Below, in pieces: positions 1-8,263 of a stretch of DNA of 12,708 bases. Position numbers and translations under genes: made by a program. Location: assembly GCA_024641835.1 (NCBI GenBank), contig JAHECH010000054.1:1-12708 (forward strand), in the 5' to 3' direction. The notes under the pieces were generated by a model. It saw only the letters and a program-made list of their open reading frames with translations, did no database searches and had not been told where the DNA came from. Position 1 is the first letter of the stretch. Each line of letters begins with the position of its first letter. The stretch comes from Deltaproteobacteria bacterium (lineage in GTDB: Bacteria; Desulfobacterota; DSM-4660; Desulfatiglandales; HGW-15).

Positions 1-1
1 C

Positions 2-400
2 CCTGAATGCACGCACTACGGGTGCGACGAATTCAAGAGCTGTAAAATTCACAAGCTAGGACCTATTGTGACTCCGAAGGATAAAGAAAGCAAACCCTCG
101 CCTATTTGCACCAAGGACTCCGCGTTCGTCTCAATGTACTGTTACAAAACAAGAACACTCGTTGGCATTCCCTCAAGCATGTTATTCGTTGAAGCCAGCC
201 CGGCCAACCTGCGCATACTGGATATCTATTCAAAGGAATACTGGACGCTTAACAAGAAACCAGAAGACCGATTCGATCTGACAAAAGAAATCATAAAAAC
301 AATTTCATCCAAGGGCGTGGTTGAGCTTCCGTTAGCAAAAGGGGCACTCGTCCAATTCAGCGGTGATTTCGAAACAGTAGAGGTCGAACCATGGAAGTAA
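2..400 (+). CDS. C-terminal part of an unidentified protein, likely short-Argonaute partner
   Basis: The frame is open from the left window edge to a TAA at 398-400, so the gene probably starts upstream. A GTG at 68 with a weak AGGA six bases before it is a possible start for a 110-residue protein. The edge-proximal codons encode a Cys/His cluster, ECTHYGC then FKSCKIH, which resembles a small zinc-binding or iron-sulfur motif and favours a longer protein. The rest is a mixed alpha/beta sequence with no motif I recognise. The last 10 bases overlap the start of the Argonaute gene, so the two are almost certainly cotranscribed and translationally coupled. Short Argonautes usually have such a partner, either an APAZ-containing effector (SIR2, TIR, DREN) or an N-L1-L2 subunit as in Archaeoglobus. 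Assigning this fragment to either class is inference; the effector domain, if any, lies outside the window. Confidence 0.7.
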   Translation, partial: PECTHYGCDEFKSCKIHKLGPIVTPKDKESKPSPICTKDSAFVSMYCYKTRTLVGIPSSMLFVEASPANLRILDIYSKEYWTLNKKPEDRFDLTKEIIKTISSKGVVELPLAKGALVQFSGDFETVEVEPWK

Positions 401-1803
401 AAAAAATTCCCGAGCCCGCCCTAGAATTTTACGAAAACCCGAGCTACCCGGTTGACGATGCACGATACGGGTTGGAAAGATTCAAACCCTTCGACAAAGA
501 CACAAGGGGGTTCTCAGAGGTGAACGTCGTAGCCTTAGGACCCTCGAAGCTTGAAGAGCCCTTCAGGGAGTTCTGGCAAAAACTTGCAAACGGACTCGAG
601 AAAAAAGATAAATATGATGTGCCCTATAAGCTTGGATTTCAGGATCTCCTGCAAGTGGACAGGATAACACAAGACGATGAAATGGACTTTTACAAAATCG
701 AAGAATACAACGGCGACCTCAACCAGCAATACGAGCTTGCCTTGCAAGACTGCATAGAAAAAAAAGAGAAAGAAGCTATCATCCTAGTCCTACAACCTCA
801 GAATGACAGAGAATTCAACCTCAGAAACGAGCTAAAGCTCAAGCTGCTAAGGGACAAAGTGAAAAGCCAGTTTGTCAGGCCGCAGACCATTCTGAAGACA
901 GAATTTCTAGGAGGCGTCTTGAACAACTTCGCCGTTGGACTCTATGCCAAATACGGAGGTACCCCCTGGCGGCTAAAAGACCCGAAGTTCACAAATACCA
1001 TGATCCTTGGTATATCATTTCATCCTATCAGGGCGTCTAGGTTTGACGCTCCGGAAAGAACAATATTCGGCTTCAGCGAGGTAGTCGATGAATTCGGATA
1101 CCATGTCGGAATGACAGTTAACCCTGTTACATTCAAGAAAGCGGAATTCGACGAGCTATACAAGCATAGAAGCCTCTTCATGCCCTCGGAGTTAATTCAA
1201 AGCTTAATCACGAAATCAATCGAGAAATTTAAGAACAAGACCAAAGATATAGTCCCAAAGAATATAATCATACACAAGACATCACCATACCACGAGGAAG
1301 AGATACAGGGCTTGAAGGAAAGCATGAAGGCCGCCGGATTTACAGGAGAATATGCCCTTGTTCACTTGCAAAACGATACAGGATATAAGACATACAGAAC
1401 CGAGGACCATAAATCAATGAGAGGCCTATTCTTGCGACCGAACCAGAAGCAGCAATACGGAGTGCTTTGGACGGTAGGAGTTATTCCAGCGCAATACCGT
1501 GATAGAATAACCCGCGAAATGAGATACTATGAAAGAGGAGGAGTTCGAATTGGAACTGCTACCCCGTGGGGCATATCGATTCATCGCGAATCGCAGTTGA
1601 AAGACATCGACCTAGACTTCATAGCAGAGCAGGTCTTGGCTCTGACCAAGATGAGGTGGAATAATTTAGAACCTTCAGTAAGGGAACCGATAAGCACATA
1701 TTTCGCAAGAGGCGGGGGGAAATTCCTAGCCAAGATATGGAATGAACACAACAAGGAGATAGACATCTTAATGGAAAATTTGGATGCCAGATTCCTACTG
1801 TAG
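391..1803 (+). CDS. Short prokaryotic Argonaute (MID-PIWI), predicted catalytically inactive
   Basis: This 470-residue protein matches the short MID-PIWI class in size and layout; it has no N or PAZ domain. Residues about 20-35 resemble the opening segment of Archaeoglobus Argonaute (a GL..F.P pattern). The MID domain spans roughly 40-190. Its 5'-phosphate pocket is suggested by basic residues at 149-157, Q160 in KSQF and K187 in the hallmark segment YAKYGGTPW (185-193). PIWI follows. The first catalytic Asp (GxD) is replaced by S209 in ILGISF, and the Asp of the IHRD motif by T297 in IIHKTS, so target cleavage is not expected. The C-terminus (LTKMRWNN at 418-425, REPISTYFA at 431-439, ending FLL) fits the family, whose terminal carboxylate helps bind the guide 5' end. 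An AGAGGT Shine-Dalgarno lies at 379-384, six bases before the ATG, which sits inside the upstream gene. The known role of such proteins is guide-directed recognition of invader nucleic acid that triggers a partner effector. Family assignment is firm; effector and guide type are unknown. Confidence 0.92.
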   Translation: MEVKKIPEPALEFYENPSYPVDDARYGLERFKPFDKDTRGFSEVNVVALGPSKLEEPFREFWQKLANGLEKKDKYDVPYKLGFQDLLQVDRITQDDEMDFYKIEEYNGDLNQQYELALQDCIEKKEKEAIILVLQPQNDREFNLRNELKLKLLRDKVKSQFVRPQTILKTEFLGGVLNNFAVGLYAKYGGTPWRLKDPKFTNTMILGISFHPIRASRFDAPERTIFGFSEVVDEFGYHVGMTVNPVTFKKAEFDELYKHRSLFMPSELIQSLITKSIEKFKNKTKDIVPKNIIIHKTSPYHEEEIQGLKESMKAAGFTGEYALVHLQNDTGYKTYRTEDHKSMRGLFLRPNQKQQYGVLWTVGVIPAQYRDRITREMRYYERGGVRIGTATPWGISIHRESQLKDIDLDFIAEQVLALTKMRWNNLEPSVREPISTYFARGGGKFLAKIWNEHNKEIDILMENLDARFLL

Positions 1804-1890
1804 CAAATGAGATTTGATAAGGTCAGATGTCGAAAGACTCAAGTATGCAGCCAATAGTCCCGCTTCTCCTGTGAATTATATTGGTTTCGC

Positions 1891-2532
1891 TTAGTGGGTT
1901 CTGGCCCAAGACCAGTGTTCATACAGAATGGGAGCTTTCTTTGCCTTTTTGCAGAGCTTGCGTACAGCTTTCTGGAGTGCAATGTATTGCCTCTTGGTCC
2001 CGACGTATTTCATGGTCGCATTAGACGGGATGGGTAGGATTTTATCGTCGGCCAGGTGATGGATTATCTTTCTCAAAGGCCGAAGGGAAAAACTGTCGAA
2101 TGGCACGTGAAGGAATTTTTTGACCTTTCTGTTGGAGACGTAGAACTTGCGAGTGTCCGGGTTGATGCTTTCTGCGATGTCTCTTGCGAGCAAATTCACC
2201 AGCTTGGCAGCCCTGCCGAAATCCAGGCGACCTCCGGACCTTTCGAACCATTCCTTTCGTAAGGTTGAGACCCAATAGAAAAGTTTCTTGTCATAGGCAT
2301 CCTGAGTTTTCGACTTGTTCATGTCATCCGTTATCTTGTTGAAATATCTGTGAGCCCAGTGTCTGAAGATCTTTGAAGGGCTGTAACCGTTATTCCTGAA
2401 AGCGCGGTAAGTGTTACCGCTCGTCGCGCGGACGAGCTCGTCCCTTGGCAGGGTAGGAGTCTTTTCGTACCTGTACCTTTTCAGCCTTGAAACCGCGTCA
2501 TCGATACTCCTGAAAACGTGAATCTGAGGAAT
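1891..2532 (-). CDS. Hypothetical basic protein; start codon abnormal or frameshifted
   Basis: I do not recognise this family. The open frame runs from just after an in-frame TGA (2541-2539) to TAA at 1891 and gives about 213 residues rich in Lys and Arg. The first in-frame ATG (2322) would discard 70 residues of good coding sequence such as RSIDDAVSRLKRYRYEK. No ATG, GTG or TTG exists upstream of it in frame. An ATT at 2532-2530 stands nine bases after a perfect GGAGG, and I use it as the provisional start. Alternatively, a well-placed ATG at 2578 with its own AGGAG opens a frame (MSKNIQDGFHKEV) that would run into this gene after a +1 shift around 2545-2535, giving about 228 residues. Visible segments include LDFGRAAKLVNLLARDI followed by HVPFDSFSLRPLRKI, which look like helical conserved blocks. 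It is the third gene of the leftward operon, 22 bases after the large upstream gene, and it converges on the Argonaute gene. Confidence 0.65.
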   Translation of the reverse strand: MPQIHVFRSIDDAVSRLKRYRYEKTPTLPRDELVRATSGNTYRAFRNNGYSPSKIFRHWAHRYFNKITDDMNKSKTQDAYDKKLFYWVSTLRKEWFERSGGRLDFGRAAKLVNLLARDIAESINPDTRKFYVSNRKVKKFLHVPFDSFSLRPLRKIIHHLADDKILPIPSNATMKYVGTKRQYIALQKAVRKLCKKAKKAPILYEHWSWARTH

Positions 2533-2578
2533 GTTGGCTCACCTCCTTGTGAAAACCGTCTTGAATATTCTTGCTCAT
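2498..2578 (-). CDS. 26-codon leader frame, or the displaced N-terminus of the hypothetical gene
   Basis: An ATG at 2578-2576 is preceded by AGGAG (2593-2589) with ten bases between, a normal ribosome-binding site. The frame ends at TGA 2500-2498 after 26 residues. It overlaps the start of the next open frame by 35 bases and contains the GGAGGTGAG that looks like the ribosome-binding site for an ATT start at 2532. Two readings fit: a short leader coupled to the downstream gene, or the true N-terminus of that gene separated by one extra base. I favour the second, because the downstream frame lacks an ordinary start codon. Confidence 0.4.
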   Translation of the reverse strand: MSKNIQDGFHKEVSQHSSDSRFQEYR

Positions 2579-2600
2579 TTCTGGGTATCTCCTGATTTCC

Positions 2601-5036
2601 CTATTTATACCTTATTCTGTACCCGTCATTTTCTACAGTGAATCTACTGTTGTTGTTGAATGATTCCTCTTCTGCGTAATCGAAGATGTTTCCAAGGCTT
2701 CTTATGTTCCTAGTTTTGCTGTCTAGGGCGTTTAATACCTGGATGACTTCGTATTCCTTGCAGTGTTGTTCGGCGAATCTGACCTCTTCCGGGCTTATAT
2801 TAAAGGAGTTGTCGTCAGAGGATGAGGATTTCACTTCCACGTAATGGACCTTGTCGTTTTCGTCCATGTAGTGCATGTCGTAGCCGTATGATTCGCTTCC
2901 TTGCGGGTTGACGTTGGCTTTCTTGGCATTCTCAGATACCCAGAAGACTTTACCCTTTCCGTATTTCTCTACTAGCTTTTCATAGACGTACGCCTCTCCT
3001 ACGAAGCCTATTTCAGTCGTGTATTTTTGCCTATGCCACGTGAATCCTCCTCCTTTGCCGCCCTTATGGCTTCCTGGTGGCTTTTCTGGTGGTTTGAAGG
3101 GGTCGTGGCTGGATATCTCATATTGGTTGGTTTTCATGTCTTCTTTTATGTTGTTGAGGATGGATTCGTACTCGTTATCATCGTACTCCTCATCCTTGCC
3201 GTTGAGTGGGAGGGTTTTCTTCTTCTTCGTTATCGGGCTTGCTTGACCTTCGGTATCGCCAGGGCTCGGTTTGGAGTATTTGGCGTAGAACCTTTTGACT
3301 AATTCGTCGAGTTCCCCGAAGTATAGGAGGCTTTTGCTTTGTGCATTTTCCAGGAAGACCGTAATATCATCTTTGTATGCTCCGCCAGAGTCTTCCAGTT
3401 TTTTGATGAGACCTTCCTTGCTATTGAGATATATCTTTTCGATGGGAAGCTCTTCCTGTTTGATGAGCACTGAGTAAGTGAGGTTCAGTTTCTTAAATGG
3501 CTCCTGCTGCAATGCGAGGTCGAAGCATTTTTCCATATTTGCGTCGAGTTCTTCATTGATGTCGTAATGTTCAGTAAACGAGGTGATTTCATAGTCGCTT
3601 AAGAGGCTGGAAAAAGTCTCTTTCGATGGGATGTCTTTGTCTTGAAGCGCGTTGTAAACGAAAGCCTGAAATTTCCTCGGTAGTTTGCATTTGATCCCTG
3701 TGACCTCAGTTTTGAACTGTGAGTTGTAGTCGATTTGTTCGGCGGAGTGACAATTGAAGTCTCTGACCTGGATTTTCAGCGCGGTGAACAGCTTCTTTAT
3801 AAGGGATATGTTCTTGATGTTTGACAGGTCGTCGTAATCTAGGCCTTCGGATACCTCTTTCAGCAACGCCTGATCAACGTCAAGTTCCTTGGAAAGTAAG
3901 GCGAGGATTGTCTCATCTGAGCGCATTTCAGATATGTCTTTATCGATGCCTTTGGTTATGAGGATGGTCTGCCAGAAGTCTTTTTGAAGGTCGGAGACGT
4001 CCCTGAACCTTTGCCGGACCTCTCTGAGCTTTTCCAAGGTAGGGTCGTCCAGGTCGCTCTGGATGATAGTGTTTCTTTCCTCACGGTCCTTTGGGAACAG
4101 TTCTCTGTAGTCCTTTCGGTTTTCATCCACTTTCAGGACCCCGCTGATTATTTCTGCAATCGTGTCACAGAACTTTACGTCCTTTTTCAGCTCGGTCATG
4201 TCTTTATAGTCTTTCGACAGGAGGATGTAGGCTGAGTTTTCCCCAGAGGGCTGGATGTGCTCGTACGGGTTGAGGGTAAGCTCGCCTTGTTGGTTGTCAA
4301 AGCTGTATTTCGCATCGATTCTTTTACAGAGAAATATTTTGAACCTTTTCAGGCTGTTGAGTTCTGTGGGGAATTTGGAGGTCCCATGCCTGAAGACTAG
4401 CACGTAGGGTTTGAATGATTCAAAGTGTTGGGAGAACGGAGTGTTGATAGGGTGCAGCTCCGGTTCCGAGGCAAGCGAGAACCCTATGTCCTCTAAAGGC
4501 TTTACCCCGAAAATGTCTTTGATGCGTTCCTTTCCCGATCTTCTAGGTATCTCCGCTACTGGGAACTTGTTCATTATTTCCTTGCAGAAAGTGATGTTAT
4601 CGACGTAATACGCTTTGCTTAGTTCCACATATGCTGTTTTGCCGTCGCTTTTTGCCAGGATTTTGCCTCTCTTTAGGAATGCCTTGTAGGCTTCGCTTTC
4701 TTTCAGGGTGCTGTCCCACTCTTTTGGTTTGCTTCTTATTATCCCCGTGTAAATGCTTTTTGCTTTTGAGCCTTGAGGGTCTGCTGTTTCAAGTTTGGAG
4801 AGGATGCCGTAGATGGTTTCTGTGGGAAGGTTCGTGAAGTCTTCTGATGCCCCTATTTTGGTGAGGACGTAGCGGAGGTCTCTTGGCTCTACCTTCATCT
4901 CTCTTACGACCGGGTCTCTGGCGTCTATTTCAGGGATCTCAATAAGAGGCGACATGCCGTCGAGATTGTCGGATAGGCAGCATTGTGTTGGTGTGACCTT
5001 TTGGCCTTTACCCATTCGGTGGTTCTGAGCTTCCAT
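2601..5036 (-). CDS. NO VEIN-like protein, C-terminal part with DUF3883 nuclease-like domain
   Basis: This 811-residue frame is the distal half of a split gene. Its early residues (KGQKVTPTQCCLS, then SPLIEIPEID) continue the conserved NO VEIN/sacsin-like sequence left off by the upstream frame. LRYVLTKIGA, then ETIYGILSKL, follow in the pattern seen in that family. The middle (about 130-600) is a long alpha/beta region I cannot divide further. A charged, low-complexity linker with KKKK and Gly/Pro-rich stretches lies at about 605-670. The C-terminus, about 671-775, is a DUF3883 domain: GFVGEAYVYEKL (677-688), GYD with D720, and VEVK with E734 and K736, a PD-(D/E)xK-like layout. The ATG at 5036 lies inside the upstream frame and lacks a Shine-Dalgarno, so independent translation is doubtful. 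The stop TAG at 2601 lies 22 bases before the next gene's ATG at 2578. Confidence 0.85.
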   Translation of the reverse strand: MEAQNHRMGKGQKVTPTQCCLSDNLDGMSPLIEIPEIDARDPVVREMKVEPRDLRYVLTKIGASEDFTNLPTETIYGILSKLETADPQGSKAKSIYTGIIRSKPKEWDSTLKESEAYKAFLKRGKILAKSDGKTAYVELSKAYYVDNITFCKEIMNKFPVAEIPRRSGKERIKDIFGVKPLEDIGFSLASEPELHPINTPFSQHFESFKPYVLVFRHGTSKFPTELNSLKRFKIFLCKRIDAKYSFDNQQGELTLNPYEHIQPSGENSAYILLSKDYKDMTELKKDVKFCDTIAEIISGVLKVDENRKDYRELFPKDREERNTIIQSDLDDPTLEKLREVRQRFRDVSDLQKDFWQTILITKGIDKDISEMRSDETILALLSKELDVDQALLKEVSEGLDYDDLSNIKNISLIKKLFTALKIQVRDFNCHSAEQIDYNSQFKTEVTGIKCKLPRKFQAFVYNALQDKDIPSKETFSSLLSDYEITSFTEHYDINEELDANMEKCFDLALQQEPFKKLNLTYSVLIKQEELPIEKIYLNSKEGLIKKLEDSGGAYKDDITVFLENAQSKSLLYFGELDELVKRFYAKYSKPSPGDTEGQASPITKKKKTLPLNGKDEEYDDNEYESILNNIKEDMKTNQYEISSHDPFKPPEKPPGSHKGGKGGGFTWHRQKYTTEIGFVGEAYVYEKLVEKYGKGKVFWVSENAKKANVNPQGSESYGYDMHYMDENDKVHYVEVKSSSSDDNSFNISPEEVRFAEQHCKEYEVIQVLNALDSKTRNIRSLGNIFDYAEEESFNNNSRFTVENDGYRIRYK

Positions 5037-8000
5037 AGGATGTAGGGGCTTATTTCTCCCTCTCTCAGGTTTCTAGTCTGTTGTTTTTTGTACAACCATA
5101 ATCCGCAACGTGATCCTGATGGCTCGCAGCCTTTTCTCAAGATTTCCTGGATTCTGGGGTCAAGGTGAAGCCATGTGAGGACGTGCTCGAATTTGGCTTT
5201 GGAGAGTATGGTTTCGAGTTCGGGAATGTCATGCACTGTGATTACGGACCTGTATTGCTTATCGCCTTCGAGTTTGTTGTAATCTTGGTAAGTCTCGGAC
5301 CAGGTTGTCTGGTAAGGGTATTTGAGATTTTTGAGGACGAATGCCTCATATCCTGAATCGTATGATTCTTTTTCCAGCTTCTTTACACTCATTCTTGGGA
5401 ACTCTTCCACGCCAACCCATTTCAAGAACTTAACGGCTTCGGACTCTGTATTTGCCGCCAGTCCCAGCTCATCTTTATTGGTGACGAAAGCTGTGTCGTC
5501 AAGTCCGGAATACAGAGCATCCATTATCTTCCCGTTCGAGTATTCGCTTCCGAAATACAGCTCACGAGCGTTGCGTAATCCTCCTTTGCGAGTGAAAAGT
5601 GGCACGTTCACTTTTTCTGGAAATTTGGAGTCCGGATTTGTTTCATCGCTGGATATCATGAAAAGAGCTTGGACCATCTGTTGGAGATACTCTTTCTTTT
5701 TTGAAGGTATTTTATTTATGGTCCTGTTGGTATTAGCTACGATCCGTCCTATCACGGCAGCAGCTCTGTATGGCTGCACGTTGAAGCATGTCAGCTTTTC
5801 GGCTAGGGCATCGTTGGAGTTGACGCCGGCTTTCTTTCTGAGATGCATGGTCAGGTCTGAGGAGATGAAAACGAGCCTGACCGTTTCCGGAAGCTGGAAT
5901 CTGGCCCGCTCTGGGGGAAGAAATGCTTTGGTGTTCGCAGCGATGGGCTGTCCTTGGTCATCCACGAACAGCCGGGGCGTCTTGTCGGGTTCTAGCGGTT
6001 TAAGGCATTTGTCGTAATTGTTTGCCAGTAAAATAATGAGCTGTGCTCTTCCATTCAAGGTAAAGTTTTTAGGCAGATTGTTGAGCTTTTTCACGAGTTC
6101 TTCAGGGCTATACGGGCCTATGCGAAGCTCAGGCTCACGGAGTAGCGCTTGTATTTCCTTGTCGGGCGTGTACAAGGCCAGTTCTGGGAAATCTGAAGGT
6201 GCTCCTTCGAGTGTCTCCGCTAGCGGAATGTCGTAGAAAACGGGTTTCTCTTCAGCAGACATGTACTTGTTTGAGAGCACAGGTATAAGGCCTTCTTTTC
6301 TTATGGATGTGAGCAGCTTCTTGTAAAAGTTCATCTTTTTGAGCTTGTCGTCAAGGTCCCCTCTTCGGGCAAGGAGCTTCATCGCATCCCATGTCACGGG
6401 GGTTTGCGATTGAGTTATAGTCTTCGCGGTTTCCGTCATAAGCTCAGCCAGCCGTTCGAGGAGAAATTCGTTTACCTTAGTCTCTGTGAGATGGTTCCTG
6501 TTGCCGTCCAGTTCGAAGGTACCGTGGATGATGGCTGGGAAAGGAAGGTTGACCTCGGTTTTGAAATAGCAGAACAACCTGTTTATGTTGTCATCCAGCT
6601 TGTCGCTCACCGCTATTCTTAAATCGTATTCATACTGTTTGGCATTCTCGTTTCTGAGGTCTTTGGGTACCTCCCCAGATTTTGGGAAAATACGCCATCG
6701 TTTCGAGTCTTTTACGACTCCGTCTTTATCCAGTAATTGTATCACTTCGAAGCCATCAGCCGTCGCCGGCTTTCTTATAACAGTCTCCGTTCTTTCTGGG
6801 CTTTCCAGCTTTATTTCCTTCAGGTTGTTAAGGAAAAGAGCGACTTCTAGACCCAGCTCGTTTATCTGAGCCTGAATGTCTTGTCTGACATCGTCAGAGG
6901 AGAAATTGATGACCACAGAAGTGTCATATGCGGACATTAATGAAGAGTCGGCAGGTTTCCACATTGGGGCTGCCAGGGTGGCGATGGGATGGTCGCCTGA
7001 GCCTGTATTTTCCATCTCCTCTTTAAGGGTTGGATTCTGAACTATTAGCTGGTTTAGAAAATCGATTGCGTTTGGTCTGGAGAATTCCAGGGAGAAGGCG
7101 CCGCTCTTAATGTGAACGGATTCGCTCCAGTTTAGGATAGCTCTGAAACCTAATCCTTTGTAACCGATTTTCTTCTGGCGCTTTATTTTCGGGCTGTTAT
7201 CAGAGTACATCAAGGACAGGATGCCCTGTGCAGTGAAGGGGAGACCGTGATTGGCTACAACCAGCCTATTCTCCTCCAACCTTATCAAAACGCCGGGCTC
7301 TTGCAGATTTTCGGCCTCGTCATCAGCGTTCTGCAAAAGCTCTAAGAGCTGCCTCCCTTGATATTCCTTCTTCCGCTCGATCTCCCTGTGATAAGCGCCG
7401 GTCATGTTAAGGACCTGAGCGGTGTAGCTCTTCTCAACCTTCTCAAGCTCCCCGTCAAGCCAGTCCTGCATTATCGCTTGCGCGATTGCGTAACCGAGCA
7501 AGCAGCCATCCGGCGACACTTCATCTTTCTTATTGTCTGGAATTCGAAACCTGGGCTTGGCTTCAAGGTGAAGAGAAGGGATCTTCCTTTTCCTTGCTTC
7601 TTCTAGAGAGTCGGTATCGATGCCTGGCCTTTCTAAAAAGCCATTTGGGTTTTCACTTCCATCCTTGTTGATTATCAAAGCGTCCGAAAGTCCAGCCTGT
7701 TTCTGAATTCCTATGTCAGTTATACCTTTTAATGGCGAGGCAATCCTTTTGCCGTATTTCAGGGTATCTGTAGAGTCATTTGGGCCGGCACTCAGCTCCA
7801 GATCTAGCTTACGTTTGATGTTGAGTCCATGACATTCCCATATCAGCTCGGTGGATTCGCCAAAGAGCTCCTGACAGTACTCGCTTTTCAGGTCTTTATT
7901 GGGGTCTTCTTGTGTCGAGTGGGCGGCTACGACTATTTTGCACGGAATTTCGTGTTCTTTGAGGAGAGAAAACGCGACCAAGGCATACGATGCCGCGTTT

Positions 8001-8209
8001 TCATCTGAGTCTCTGGGTTTTGTATTTTCACATATGCGACCCTCTCCGACCGCAGCCTGATGAGGCACCCCAAGAACGACCCTGTAAGGAGGCTTGCCAT
8101 GCTTCAAGACTACCAGTGTGTCTTTTGCGGTGAGTAATTTTAAAAGGTCATCATGGTATCCCTTCTGCTTTACAGTCCAGAATGGTCCTTCATACTTAGC
8201 CATATCCAT
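4925..8209 (-). CDS. NO VEIN/sacsin-like GHKL ATPase with N-formylglutamate-amidohydrolase-like N-terminus
   Basis: This is the proximal half of a split gene. Numbering from the longest frame (TTG at 8236), residues 15-260 resemble the N-formylglutamate amidohydrolase fold: LGVPHQ (55-60), RDSDENAASYALVAF, AAHSTQEDPN around H106, WECHGL with H136, LDLELSAGPN and a late HLEAKPRF (223-230). Residues about 285-480 form a sacsin-type GHKL ATPase: the N-box helix LLELLQNADDE (297-307), ANHGLPF (328-334) and the glycine loop KIGYKGLGFR (356-365), where ATP binds. The remainder resembles the extended middle of NO VEIN proteins. After codon 1076 this frame departs from the family pattern and ends 28 codons later. 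A -1 shift there restores one protein of about 1,870 residues. I chose the ATG at 8209; TTG 8236 and ATG 8203 are possible. It follows the RES gene by 54 bases. The family is often seen in defence islands; the role here is unproven. Confidence 0.87.
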   Translation of the reverse strand: MDMAKYEGPFWTVKQKGYHDDLLKLLTAKDTLVVLKHGKPPYRVVLGVPHQAAVGEGRICENTKPRDSDENAASYALVAFSLLKEHEIPCKIVVAAHSTQEDPNKDLKSEYCQELFGESTELIWECHGLNIKRKLDLELSAGPNDSTDTLKYGKRIASPLKGITDIGIQKQAGLSDALIINKDGSENPNGFLERPGIDTDSLEEARKRKIPSLHLEAKPRFRIPDNKKDEVSPDGCLLGYAIAQAIMQDWLDGELEKVEKSYTAQVLNMTGAYHREIERKKEYQGRQLLELLQNADDEAENLQEPGVLIRLEENRLVVANHGLPFTAQGILSLMYSDNSPKIKRQKKIGYKGLGFRAILNWSESVHIKSGAFSLEFSRPNAIDFLNQLIVQNPTLKEEMENTGSGDHPIATLAAPMWKPADSSLMSAYDTSVVINFSSDDVRQDIQAQINELGLEVALFLNNLKEIKLESPERTETVIRKPATADGFEVIQLLDKDGVVKDSKRWRIFPKSGEVPKDLRNENAKQYEYDLRIAVSDKLDDNINRLFCYFKTEVNLPFPAIIHGTFELDGNRNHLTETKVNEFLLERLAELMTETAKTITQSQTPVTWDAMKLLARRGDLDDKLKKMNFYKKLLTSIRKEGLIPVLSNKYMSAEEKPVFYDIPLAETLEGAPSDFPELALYTPDKEIQALLREPELRIGPYSPEELVKKLNNLPKNFTLNGRAQLIILLANNYDKCLKPLEPDKTPRLFVDDQGQPIAANTKAFLPPERARFQLPETVRLVFISSDLTMHLRKKAGVNSNDALAEKLTCFNVQPYRAAAVIGRIVANTNRTINKIPSKKKEYLQQMVQALFMISSDETNPDSKFPEKVNVPLFTRKGGLRNARELYFGSEYSNGKIMDALYSGLDDTAFVTNKDELGLAANTESEAVKFLKWVGVEEFPRMSVKKLEKESYDSGYEAFVLKNLKYPYQTTWSETYQDYNKLEGDKQYRSVITVHDIPELETILSKAKFEHVLTWLHLDPRIQEILRKGCEPSGSRCGLWLYKKQQTRNLREGEISPYILWKLRTTEWVKAKRSHQHNAAYPTISTACRLLLRSLK
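5003..5014 (-). other. Apparent -1 frameshift joining the two halves of the large gene
   Basis: On the minus strand the sequence TGGGTAAAGGCC is read as Trp-Val-Lys-Ala in the upstream frame. Read with the A at 5009 used twice, it becomes Trp-Val-Lys-Gly-Gln-Lys and continues directly into the downstream frame. One extra A in the AAA run (5009-5007) would have the same effect. The merged sequence restores the expected NO VEIN-type continuity (an LRTTEWV segment followed by KGQKVTP). No canonical X-XXY-YYZ slippery heptamer is present, so a missing base from sequencing, or a true mutation, is more likely than programmed recoding. Confidence 0.75.
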
Positions 8210-8263
8210 TTCCCGTCGCCCTAGGGGATAGTCCAACCCTATTTATGCCTTTCCCTAGTCGTG

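Noticed and set aside
1804..1890. Terminator between the convergent genes
   Set aside because: I see no stem followed by a T-run on either strand.
2591..2612. TATAAATA sequence on the minus strand resembling an archaeal TATA box
   Set aside because: It is the final Tyr-Lys-stop of the large gene. The similar CATAAATA before 8236 has no other support either, and the tRNA promoter is bacterial.
5322..6017. 231-codon plus-strand frame
   Set aside because: It lies antisense inside the strongly supported ATPase gene and has no start signal or recognisable domain.
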